Part shown: in pieces, positions 1-5,134 of the stretch
Layout: each line of letters begins with the position of its first letter
How positions within the stretch are numbered: the stretch's first letter is position 1
Origin: Spirochaetaceae bacterium
Lineage (GTDB): Bacteria; Spirochaetota; Spirochaetia; Treponematales; Breznakiellaceae
NCBI GenBank assembly: GCA_031258615.1
Contig: JAIRMP010000267.1
Span: 1-5,645 of the forward strand
DNA: 5,645 bases
Reading direction: 5' to 3'
Notes under the pieces: model-generated
The model's database searches: none
What the model saw: the letters and a program-made list of their open reading frames with translations, nothing else
What the model was told of the DNA's origin: nothing
Program-made: the position numbers and the translations under genes

Positions 1-543
1 TCAAGGTACTCGGGTCTGATCTTCTTTCGTAATGGGACATGCGGACTGGATACTGCTGATTATCTGCAATTCTCCTCCATTATAAATCAGTTTGGGCGCT
101 TTTCCACGGTAAAACTTATCTTTTCCGGATATAGCAAAAAAGGCAAGCAAGTCCGCGTTGTTATCCGTAGCTTCGCCATCAAGGATGTTATAACGGCATA
201 AGAGGTGGCCCAACTCATGAGCGATAAAAATACGAAGGTCCTGGGGATCATTTTCAGGATTGTACGCAATAATCGCTCCGCAACGCCACAGCCGCATGGT
301 AGCTTTACCGTTTGTTGGCGCATGTTCCCATAGGGTTATCTTGAATCGGGGAGCTGTCGGGTCATCCGCCTTTATTTTTATAAAAATCAGGTCTTCCGCG
401 GCGGAAACAAGGTGGGCAAGAAACTTTTTCTGGATAAGAGGCTGTAACGTTTCGTTGTACACCCGGTAATAATCTTCACAACGGTCTTCGGACACTTTAA
501 AGGTTTTAGCAAGGCGCTCCCGTATGTCTTTCTCAAGCGCCAT
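1..543 (-). CDS. ImmA/IrrE-family metallopeptidase-like protein (180 aa)
   Basis: The protein contains HELGHLL at residues 109-115, the HExxH zinc motif of ImmA/IrrE (COG2856) peptidases. Such proteins usually inactivate or cleave an XRE-type repressor in mobile elements and stress responses; acting that way here is inference. The start at 543 is preferred over the in-frame ATG at 561 because it overlaps the upstream stop as TAATG and has AAGGA 9 nt ahead; starting at 561 adds six residues. The stop TGA lies at the window edge, so the gene is complete. Family members usually carry E-A-(D/N)-x-F-A after the HExxH, where Glu is the third metal ligand; here the matching stretch is NNADLLAFFA, with Asn in the Glu place. 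Nearby Glu124, Asp127 or Asp131 might substitute, or the protein may be a non-catalytic sensor. No N-terminal helix-turn-helix is evident. Family call is firm; activity and target are not known. Confidence 0.85.
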   Translation of the reverse strand: MALEKDIRERLAKTFKVSEDRCEDYYRVYNETLQPLIQKKFLAHLVSAAEDLIFIKIKADDPTAPRFKITLWEHAPTNGKATMRLWRCGAIIAYNPENDPQDLRIFIAHELGHLLCRYNILDGEATDNNADLLAFFAISGKDKFYRGKAPKLIYNGGELQIISSIQSACPITKEDQTRVP

Positions 544-818
544 TACACCAGTTCCTTCCATTTTCCGTCCAGGAAAAACCGTAACTCTTCCCTATACGCA
601 GCCTCACCATGGGGTAATTGGTCGATGGATTGGTCGATAGGGGCGTCAAAAACGTCCTGCACCTGCATACTATAGCGCAAAAACGTGGTTTTTAACGGAA
701 AATCATCAATGCCAAACTGGTTAAAGACAGCATTAACGCTTTCTTCATTCGGACAACCCAAAAGCGAGTCCTTTATTTGCCCAATTTTTTTGATATGTTC
801 TACCGTAATTGGCAGCAT
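543..818 (-). CDS. hypothetical protein (91 aa) coupled to the ImmA-like gene
   Basis: I do not recognise this protein. It is small, soluble-looking and mildly acidic (about 15 Asp/Glu against 9 Lys/Arg), with no signal peptide or membrane segment, and it reads as mostly helical. GGAGG at 832-828 sits 9 nt before the ATG, a strong ribosome site that supports a real gene. Its TAA stop overlaps the ATG of the ImmA-like gene by one base, so the two are almost certainly translated together. In classical pairs the gene before an ImmA-type peptidase encodes an XRE repressor, but I see no helix-turn-helix here. It may therefore be a divergent regulator, an inhibitor or substrate of the peptidase, or an antitoxin-like partner. 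All of these roles are guesses from position. Confidence 0.75.
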   Translation of the reverse strand: MLPITVEHIKKIGQIKDSLLGCPNEESVNAVFNQFGIDDFPLKTTFLRYSMQVQDVFDAPIDQSIDQLPHGEAAYREELRFFLDGKWKELV

Positions 819-862
819 AACATTAAACCTCCAAATAGTTCATTGTTAGTTATTGTATTGAA

Positions 863-892
863 GTAATCGCGTAACTTAGGTTTTGCGATTAC
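863..892. repeat. 8-bp perfect inverted repeat, candidate operator
   Basis: GTAATCGC (863-870) and GCGATTAC (885-892) are perfect reverse complements separated by 14 bp. If TACAAT at 857-852 is the -10 box of the ImmA pair, the repeat brackets the expected -35 position, a usual place for a repressor operator. No U-run follows, so it is not terminator-like. The operator role is inference. Confidence 0.4.
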
Positions 893-927
893 CAATATTT
901 TCATAATGACTCATCTCTTGAATTTCG

Positions 928-982
928 TCAAGATATAAAATAGACGTTATGGAAATCATCTCCCTTAAATAATCAAGATATA
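928..982. repeat. 10-bp direct repeat TCAAGATATA
   Basis: TCAAGATATA occurs at 928-937 and again at 973-982, with starts 45 bp apart. Both copies lie in the gap between the divergent genes. They could be paired binding sites for one regulator, but A/T-rich DNA yields such repeats by chance and the call is weak. Confidence 0.25.
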
Positions 983-1119
983 TTGCCCATGTATGAATGT
1001 GGTTGAATCCTCAATTCCCGGACAGGCCCCGCGCCGCCTTGCGGAATCTCCCGTTTGTGTACATCATTACAGTATTCATGACTATAGACCAGGAAGAAGC
1101 CCTAGCAGCCCCACTCCAC

Positions 1120-1124
1120 GGAGG
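1120..1124 (+). promoter_or_regulatory. ribosome binding site deciding a TTG start for the yejF-like gene
   Basis: GGAGG at 1120-1124 lies 6 nt before an in-frame TTG at 1131. The competing starts are poorer: ATG 993 has no purine-rich stretch ahead, ATG 1146 lies over 20 nt beyond this GGAGG, and ATG 1161 has only a weak GGGA. The site therefore favours TTG 1131. Confidence 0.55.
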
Positions 1125-1130
1125 AGCGGA

Positions 1131-2789
1131 TTGCTTACGCCAAAAATGCGGGAACGGCTGATGGAAAACGTTAAACAGGACGCGCTTGTCCAGTACCGCG
1201 GCTTCAGGGCCGCGTTCCGCTCCCGGCTGACTGGCGGCAGCGAGGTAAATTCGGGCGAAGTGGTGCACGGGATAGACCTTTCGATAGCGAGGAACGGGAT
1301 TACAGCGCTTGTCGGCGAAAGCGGCAGCGGCAAAACGGTGAGCGCCCAGGCGCTTTTGCGGCTGCAAAGCCCCGACCTGGTGGATTATTCCGGCGGGGAA
1401 CTGCTGTTTGAGGGCCGCGACATCCTCAAGATGAGCGAGGCGGAGCTCCGGCACATACGCGGGCAGGAGATCGGCATGATCTTTCAGGAGCCGGCCACAA
1501 GCCTCAACCCGCTGCACCGCATAGAACGCCAGGTCGCCGAGCCGCTGGTGATTCACAGTGGCGTAGGGAGGCGGGAGGCGCGGCCTTTGGCGCTGGAATG
1601 GCTCCGCAGGGTCGGCCTCCGTGACGCGGAAAAGCGGCTCGGCGCGTTCCCCCACGAGCTTTCAGGCGGGGAACGGCAGCGCGTGATGATAGCGCTCGCC
1701 CTGATCAACGGCCCCAAGCTGCTCGTGGCGGACGAGCCGACAACGGCGCTGGACGTTACGATTCAGGCGCAGATACTTGATCTGATCCGCTCTCTCCAGC
1801 GGGAACTGGGCATGGCGGCGCTGTTTATAACGCACGACCTGAACCTGGCCCGCCGCGTCTCTGACCGTATCGCCGTGATGAAAGAAGGCCGCATCGTGGA
1901 AAGCGGCGGGACGGACGAGATTTTCTCAAACCCCAAAGAGGAGTACACGCGGTTCCTGCTGTCAGGCGACTCAGACGATGCCGGCCCGGAACCCAAGGCC
2001 GGCGGAAGCGCGGAGGCCGCCTCGGTAAGCGGACTTAAGGTGTATTTCCCGGTGAAAAAAGGTTTTTTCCGCCGCACAGTCTCGTATATCAAGGCGGTTG
2101 ACGATGTGAGTTTTACGCTGCGCGGCGGGGAAACGCTGGGGGTTGTAGGTGAAAGCGGCAGCGGCAAGACAACTTTGGGAAAGGCGCTGCTCAGGCTGCA
2201 AAAAAGCGAGGGCGTGATCACGATTGGCGGGCAGGAAATACAGGGTTTGGATGAAAAATCGCTCCGCCCCATACGCCGGAAGATGCAGATCATCTTTCAG
2301 GACCCCTACGGCTCGCTGTCGCCGCGCATGACGGCGCGCGACATCGTGGGCGAGGGGCTTTTAATACACAAAATCGGCGCGAAGGCGGAACGCGAGGCCC
2401 GCGTCAGGGCGGCGCTCTCCGAGGTGGGGCTGGCCGACCCGGACTTCCTTGACCGCTACCCGAACGAATTCTCAGGCGGCCAGCGCCAGCGCCTCGCGCT
2501 GGCCCGCGCCCTCGTGATAGAGCCGGACATCCTCGTCCTGGATGAGCCGACCTCCAGCCTCGACCGCGCTACCCAGTTTCAGGTGGTAAACCTGCTCCGC
2601 GCCCTCCAGGAAAAACACGGTTTCTCGTACATCTTTATCAGCCACGACCTCCGCATCGTGCGAAGCCTCTGCCATTCGCTGATCATCATGAAGGAGGGCA
2701 GGATAGTGGAGGCCGGCGCGGCGCGGGAGGTATTCGGCAGCCCCCGTCACGAGTACACCCGGACACTGCTAAAAACCGCCCTGGAATGA
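1131..2789 (+). CDS. yejF: fused double-ATPase of an oligopeptide ABC importer (YejF-like)
   Basis: This cytoplasmic protein would hydrolyse ATP to drive peptide import through a Yej-type permease (YejABEF in enterobacteria, which also takes up microcin C). With the TTG 1131 start it has 552 residues; E. coli YejF has about 530. Two complete ABC domains lie in tandem. Domain 1 has Walker A GESGSGKT at 62-69, Q-loop Q119, signature LSGGE 177-181, Walker B DE 201-202 and switch H235. Domain 2 has Walker A 340-347, Q390, signature FSGGQ 447-451, DE 471-472 and H505. Family-typical stretches such as SLNPLH, GGERQRVMIALAL and HEYTRTLL also match YejF. All catalytic residues are intact in both halves. 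Alternative starts are ATG 993 (598 aa), 1146 and 1161. No permease or binding-protein genes flank it, which is odd. A generic Dpp/Opp double-ATPase is the alternative name. Confidence 0.9.
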   Translation: MLTPKMRERLMENVKQDALVQYRGFRAAFRSRLTGGSEVNSGEVVHGIDLSIARNGITALVGESGSGKTVSAQALLRLQSPDLVDYSGGELLFEGRDILKMSEAELRHIRGQEIGMIFQEPATSLNPLHRIERQVAEPLVIHSGVGRREARPLALEWLRRVGLRDAEKRLGAFPHELSGGERQRVMIALALINGPKLLVADEPTTALDVTIQAQILDLIRSLQRELGMAALFITHDLNLARRVSDRIAVMKEGRIVESGGTDEIFSNPKEEYTRFLLSGDSDDAGPEPKAGGSAEAASVSGLKVYFPVKKGFFRRTVSYIKAVDDVSFTLRGGETLGVVGESGSGKTTLGKALLRLQKSEGVITIGGQEIQGLDEKSLRPIRRKMQIIFQDPYGSLSPRMTARDIVGEGLLIHKIGAKAEREARVRAALSEVGLADPDFLDRYPNEFSGGQRQRLALARALVIEPDILVLDEPTSSLDRATQFQVVNLLRALQEKHGFSYIFISHDLRIVRSLCHSLIIMKEGRIVEAGAAREVFGSPRHEYTRTLLKTALE

Positions 2790-2810
2790 GGCGGCTAACG
2801 GCGTCATTCC
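2783..2810. repeat. inverted repeat spanning the yejF stop codon
   Basis: GGAATGA (2783-2789) and TCATTCC (2804-2810) are perfect 7-bp complements around a 14-nt loop. The left arm includes the TGA stop of the yejF-like gene. No T-run follows, so intrinsic termination here is doubtful. Confidence 0.3.
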
Positions 2811-2835
2811 CCAATTCGCGGGAGGCAGAGTGGCA

Positions 2836-2860
2836 GGCAGAGCCTCAGGCGCGGTCTGCC
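2836..2860. terminator. candidate hairpin between convergent genes (weak terminator)
   Basis: GGCAGA (2836-2841) pairs with TCTGCC (2855-2860), and GCC/GGC can pair inside the loop. It sits in the 73-nt gap between the ends of the yejF-like gene and the minus-strand unknown gene, where a two-way terminator is expected. Neither strand shows a proper U-tract after it, so this is only a candidate. Confidence 0.3.
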
Positions 2861-2862
2861 GC

Positions 2863-3525
2863 TTAATAAGTCTCCCCGTTCATCGCTTCGAATTGGCCGC
2901 GGACTTTCCCGATCAACGCAAGCTCGCGCAGCAGCGTCTTTTCGTAGTCAAGGCTGCCTGCTTCCATGCGGGCGGCCTCGTCCTCCCAGAACTGGACGCG
3001 CTGTAAGTTGATAAACCGGAAACGCCTGTCCAGCGCCTTTTCCTGCCATTCCTTTGCGCCCTCCCAGTAGTAGAGCGCGGTACGGTAACAGGTTTCGGCG
3101 GTTTTAAGGCTGTCAAGGTTCTGCTCCTTCCACGGCGCGTTGTAAAAGTAGGCGTTGCGCTTGTTCCACTTGTTGCCCAGCAGTATGTACTGTTCGATGA
3201 GTTTTAGGTTGATGTGCATCATAAAGAGGCAGCGGTACTTTTCCCACTGGACGGGGTTCTCTATCAGCGCCTCGGCGTACAGCGGGTTGCAAAAATCGGC
3301 GGCCAGCGCCTTTTCCAGCCAGTATATGTTCTCCATCGTGTCGTCCGGGTACTGGATGTGGTGGAGGTGGTAGAGCCTGTAAAACTGCTCCTTGTAGCGG
3401 ACGATGTAGGCGTCCAGCGGAGCGGCGGTGGCGGAGAGCAGCAGGATGACGCCCAGCAGTACGGCAGCCAGGCTGCGTAACGGGAGAAGGCGGCGTTCGG
3501 CTGGGAGGTCTATTGGGTAGTACAC
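2863..3525 (-). CDS. hypothetical exported or membrane-anchored helical protein (220 aa)
   Basis: I cannot name a family. Residues 10-17 are basic and 18-35 form one hydrophobic helix ending in SATAAPLDA, consistent with a signal peptide or an uncleaved N-terminal anchor; no lipobox cysteine is seen. The rest is helical and rich in Tyr, Trp and Phe, with segments such as residues 136-165 (a Leu/Ala/Tyr pattern) that could be TPR-like, but no clear repeat can be aligned. The start is GTG at 3525, the only usable start in this frame: a TAA lies two codons upstream and no later start precedes the hydrophobic segment. It overlaps the end of tmk by 16 nt and AAGAG abuts the GTG directly, so translation probably depends on coupling to tmk. 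Being third in the rpe-tmk unit suggests housekeeping expression rather than a shared pathway. Confidence 0.75.
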   Translation of the reverse strand: MYYPIDLPAERRLLPLRSLAAVLLGVILLLSATAAPLDAYIVRYKEQFYRLYHLHHIQYPDDTMENIYWLEKALAADFCNPLYAEALIENPVQWEKYRCLFMMHINLKLIEQYILLGNKWNKRNAYFYNAPWKEQNLDSLKTAETCYRTALYYWEGAKEWQEKALDRRFRFINLQRVQFWEDEAARMEAGSLDYEKTLLRELALIGKVRGQFEAMNGETY

Positions 3526-4154
3526 CTCTTAATTATCGGCAGCAGGCTGATGTTTTGCCAGACCTCCTCCGCTACGGCGTCTACCGGGGAGGATGCGTCT
3601 ATCACGGCGACGCGGCTGCCTTCGGCGCGGCATGAATCGAGCAGGTGAAGATAGCGTTCGCGGACGCGGAGTTGAAAGTCAATTCTCTCGTAGATGTCCT
3701 TTTGGGCGCGTTTTTCGAGCCGTAGAAGCGCGGTATGCGGGTCTATGTCAAAGTACAGCAGCAGTTCAGGCGCGGGAAAGCCGCTGTTCAGAGCGGCAGG
3801 CAGCTCGTCGCCGCACTCTATCCCCTGGTAGACGCGGGACGAGAGCGTGTAGCGGTCGCAGACGACTAGGCTGCCCCGCCGCGCCGCCTGTACTACGCCG
3901 TCCTCCCCGTACAGGTGCTCGGCGCGGTCGGCGGAAAACAGGCGGGCCATCGTTTCGCCGCGCAACTTTACTTCGCCGCGGAGGGCCGCGCGCAAAAGCT
4001 GTCCGACAGCGCCGTCCGTTGGCTCGAATGTAAAAACTACGGGCGGCAGATTTTGCCGCCCTTCATCGAAACGCCGTTGCAGAAGTTCAAGCTGGGTGCT
4101 TGTGCCGCTGCCGTCACCGCCTTCAAACACGACAAAGTTTCGCAGAATAGCCAT
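3510..4154 (-). CDS. tmk: thymidylate kinase (dTMP kinase)
   Basis: Tmk phosphorylates dTMP to dTDP with ATP in the cytoplasm, a required step in dTTP synthesis. The 214-residue length is normal. Visible motifs are the P-loop region FEGGDGSGTSTQ (10-21), EPT 44-46, FSADRAEHL (73-81, usually xADRxxH), DRYTLSSRVYQG (100-111, the DRY/SS motif), and a lid with R149 and ERID at 156-159. The P-loop is unusual: the family consensus DGxGK(S/T)T reads DGSGTST here, with Thr18 in place of the phosphate-binding lysine. The other motifs are intact, so it is probably an active or divergent enzyme rather than a decaying one. The start ATG lies 6 nt after the rpe stop, with a poor ribosome site (AGGG), and the 3' end overlaps the next gene by 16 nt, all pointing to one polycistronic message. 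Confidence 0.9.
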   Translation of the reverse strand: MAILRNFVVFEGGDGSGTSTQLELLQRRFDEGRQNLPPVVFTFEPTDGAVGQLLRAALRGEVKLRGETMARLFSADRAEHLYGEDGVVQAARRGSLVVCDRYTLSSRVYQGIECGDELPAALNSGFPAPELLLYFDIDPHTALLRLEKRAQKDIYERIDFQLRVRERYLHLLDSCRAEGSRVAVIDASSPVDAVAEEVWQNISLLPIIKRCTTQ

Positions 4155-4160
4155 GCCGCC

Positions 4161-4811
4161 CTAACCGCGCAGCCTTTCGACAAAAGCCGCCTTGTCATCC
4201 GCGCCAAAGAACGCGGCGCCTGTTACCAAAACATCCGCGCCGGCGGCGGCGGCTTTACGTCCCGTTTCCTCGTTGATTCCGCCGTCAACCGACACGAGAA
4301 AATCAAGCTTTTCCCGCTGCCGCAGCCGCGCCAACTCCTCTATCTTTGAAAAACATTCCGTAATACAGGTCTGCCCGCCATAGCCCGGATTCACCGTCAT
4401 CACAAGGACGAGGTCAACAAAGGGCAGCAGGCTGACAAGCGCGCCGCCCGGCGTGGAAGGCACTATGCTGACGCCCGCCTTCTTTCCAAACCCGCGTATG
4501 CTCTGCGTTACCCGGTGCGCGTGAACCGCGGCCTCCAGGTGGAACGTGATGTAATCCGCGCCGGCGGCGGCAAAGACCGGCACAAGGTTTTCAGGCGCGC
4601 GGGTCATCAGGTGTACGTCAAACGGCAGCGCCGTCCTGCCCCGCAGATCCTCCACCATCTTTGTCCCAAACGTGATCGGCGGAACAAAATTCCCGTCCAT
4701 CACATCAATGTGTACCCAATCCGCGCCCGAAGCGGCTATATCGTCAACCGCCCGCCCCATGTTCGCAAAATCCGCGCTCAGTATAGAAGGCGCGATCAAC
4801 CGTCTTTTCAT
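4161..4811 (-). CDS. rpe: ribulose-phosphate 3-epimerase
   Basis: Rpe interconverts D-ribulose 5-phosphate and D-xylulose 5-phosphate in the non-oxidative pentose phosphate pathway. The 216 residues cover a full TIM barrel of the expected size. Motifs in order are APSILSADF (7-15), HIDVMDGNFVPP (34-45), FDVHLM (64-69), MTVNPGYGGQ (138-147) and VDGGI (175-179). The metal and catalytic set His34, Asp36, His67 and Asp176 is complete. The usual NPATP loop reads PSTPGG (118-123), a mild variation. The start is fixed because APSILS must be included and no other in-frame start lies before it. No ribosome site precedes the ATG; a promoter-like sequence ends 6 nt upstream, implying leaderless translation. 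It leads the rpe-tmk-unknown unit. Identity is firm. Confidence 0.96.
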   Translation of the reverse strand: MKRRLIAPSILSADFANMGRAVDDIAASGADWVHIDVMDGNFVPPITFGTKMVEDLRGRTALPFDVHLMTRAPENLVPVFAAAGADYITFHLEAAVHAHRVTQSIRGFGKKAGVSIVPSTPGGALVSLLPFVDLVLVMTVNPGYGGQTCITECFSKIEELARLRQREKLDFLVSVDGGINEETGRKAAAAGADVLVTGAAFFGADDKAAFVERLRG

Positions 4812-4817
4812 GCTGTC

Positions 4818-4845
4818 ATTATAGCGGAAGGCGGCCCTTTGTTAA
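4818..4845 (-). promoter_or_regulatory. sigma-70-type promoter of the rpe-tmk operon
   Basis: On the minus strand, TTAACA (4845-4840; one mismatch to TTGACA) is followed by a 16-nt spacer and a perfect TATAAT (4823-4818). Six nt later comes the rpe ATG at 4811, so transcription starting 7 nt past the -10 box would begin at the A of ATG. The promoter match is seen directly; the start point is inferred. Confidence 0.7.
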
Positions 4846-4861
4846 ACGCCCACAGGCCGGC

Positions 4862-4903
4862 GGCCAGCCTGCACCGAACATACGCGCAGGCCAGCCTGCA
4901 CCG
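4862..4903. repeat. two copies of a 15-bp direct repeat, 27-bp period
   Basis: GGCCAGCCTGCACCG occurs at 4862-4876 and exactly again at 4889-4903. The second copy overlaps a near-palindrome, GCAGGC-CA-GCCTGC (4886-4899). Two copies alone are not a CRISPR array: the repeat is too short and the 12-bp spacer too small. Confidence 0.7.
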
Positions 4904-4905
4904 TA

Positions 4906-4920
4906 GGCAGGCAGGCAGGC
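4906..4920. repeat. GGCA tetranucleotide microsatellite
   Basis: GGCA is repeated three times, followed by GGC. GCAGGC units here are complementary to GCCTGC in the 15-bp repeat just upstream, so the two can fold together. Such a tract could vary in copy number by slippage, but it lies in no gene and no promoter element I can identify. Confidence 0.6.
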
Positions 4921-4932
4921 GGGTTACTAAGA

Positions 4933-5090
4933 AGGGGGAGCGGCGGCTCGTAACATTCCGCCTCCTCGCACGGTATGGGGGCTTGCCCAACGCTGCTCCC
5001 CCTGTCTCCAGCCGCCGTCGCCCGCAAGCGGGCTTAGGGCGTCTTCCGCCACCCCCACTACTGGCGAGTGGCTTTGTAAGTGGAGGCGGA
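4933..5090. repeat. compound inverted-repeat region, candidate structured RNA or dispersed element
   Basis: Several complementary arms are visible: 4957-4965 with 5082-5090 (9 bp, perfect); 4933-4945 with 4991-5003 (12 of 13); 4941-4948 with 5010-5017 (8 bp, perfect); GCCCGC-AA-GCGGGC at 5020-5033; CCACT 5055-5059 with AGTGG 5067-5071; and GGGC-TT-GCCC at 4979-4988. The 9-bp stem can enclose the three small hairpins as a branched fold, while the two other long stems compete with it. No known RNA family is recognised. It may be an intergenic repeat (REP/MITE-like) or a transcribed structured RNA. The pairing is observed; the function is unknown. Confidence 0.4.
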
Positions 5091-5100
5091 CTTGGCCGGT

Positions 5101-5128
5101 ATGACAAAAAGGCTTTTTCATCTATGCT
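5101..5128 (+). promoter_or_regulatory. candidate promoter of the ATPase gene
   Basis: ATGACA (5101-5106; one mismatch to TTGACA), a 16-nt spacer and TATGCT (5123-5128; four of six matches to TATAAT) end 6 nt before the ATG at 5135. This is the same geometry as the rpe promoter, again placing the predicted start point at the ATG. The -10 box is weaker, so confidence is moderate to low. Confidence 0.4.
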
Positions 5129-5134
5129 GAAACA

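Larger units (their letters stand above)
819..1130. other. divergent intergenic region, no gene supported
   Basis: This roughly 310-nt gap separates the minus-strand ImmA pair from the plus-strand yejF-like gene. The left two thirds are A/T-rich and should hold the promoter of the ImmA pair; TACAAT at 857-852 (minus) is a fair -10 box with no convincing -35. The gap also holds an inverted repeat (863-892) and a direct repeat (928-982). On the plus strand TATATT (979-984) is a weak -10 candidate. An open frame joined to yejF runs from ATG 993, but it has no ribosome site and its first 46 residues look unlike the family. Composition shifts to GC-rich from about 1010. Confidence 0.5.
4846..5100. 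other. GC-rich repeat-dense intergenic region, no gene supported
   Basis: This stretch between the divergent rpe and ATPase promoters has several open frames on both strands, but all are Pro/Arg-rich low-complexity readings with no ribosome site or recognisable motif. They look like by-products of GC-rich DNA. What stands out is repeat structure: a 15-bp direct repeat, a GGCA microsatellite and at least four long inverted repeats, each listed separately. Confidence 0.5.

Noticed and set aside
993..1130. ATG 993 as the yejF start, giving a 46-residue longer protein
   Set aside because: No ribosome site, and the extra residues do not resemble ABC ATPase N-termini; TTG 1131 has a well-spaced GGAGG. 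A leaderless start 8 nt after TATATT is possible but has no -35 support.
1011..1655. Minus-strand open frame of 214 codons opposite yejF
   Set aside because: It lies antisense to the first ABC domain with intact motifs; open antisense frames are common in GC-rich genes.
4862..4920. CRISPR-like array
   Set aside because: Only two 15-bp copies with a 12-bp spacer and no cas genes; this is a simple tandem repeat.
5020..5033. GCCCGC-AA-GCGGGC hairpin as an intrinsic terminator
   Set aside because: No U-tract follows on either strand, and no gene ends nearby; both neighbouring genes diverge from this region.
4808..5107. Minus-strand open frame of 99 codons in the gap
   Set aside because: Low-complexity Arg/Pro/Ala/Gly reading, no ribosome site, and it overlaps the rpe promoter and repeats.
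5106..5118. AAAAA-GGC-TTTTT as a terminator hairpin
   Set aside because: A-T only stem with a 3-nt loop, too weak, and located just before a gene start.
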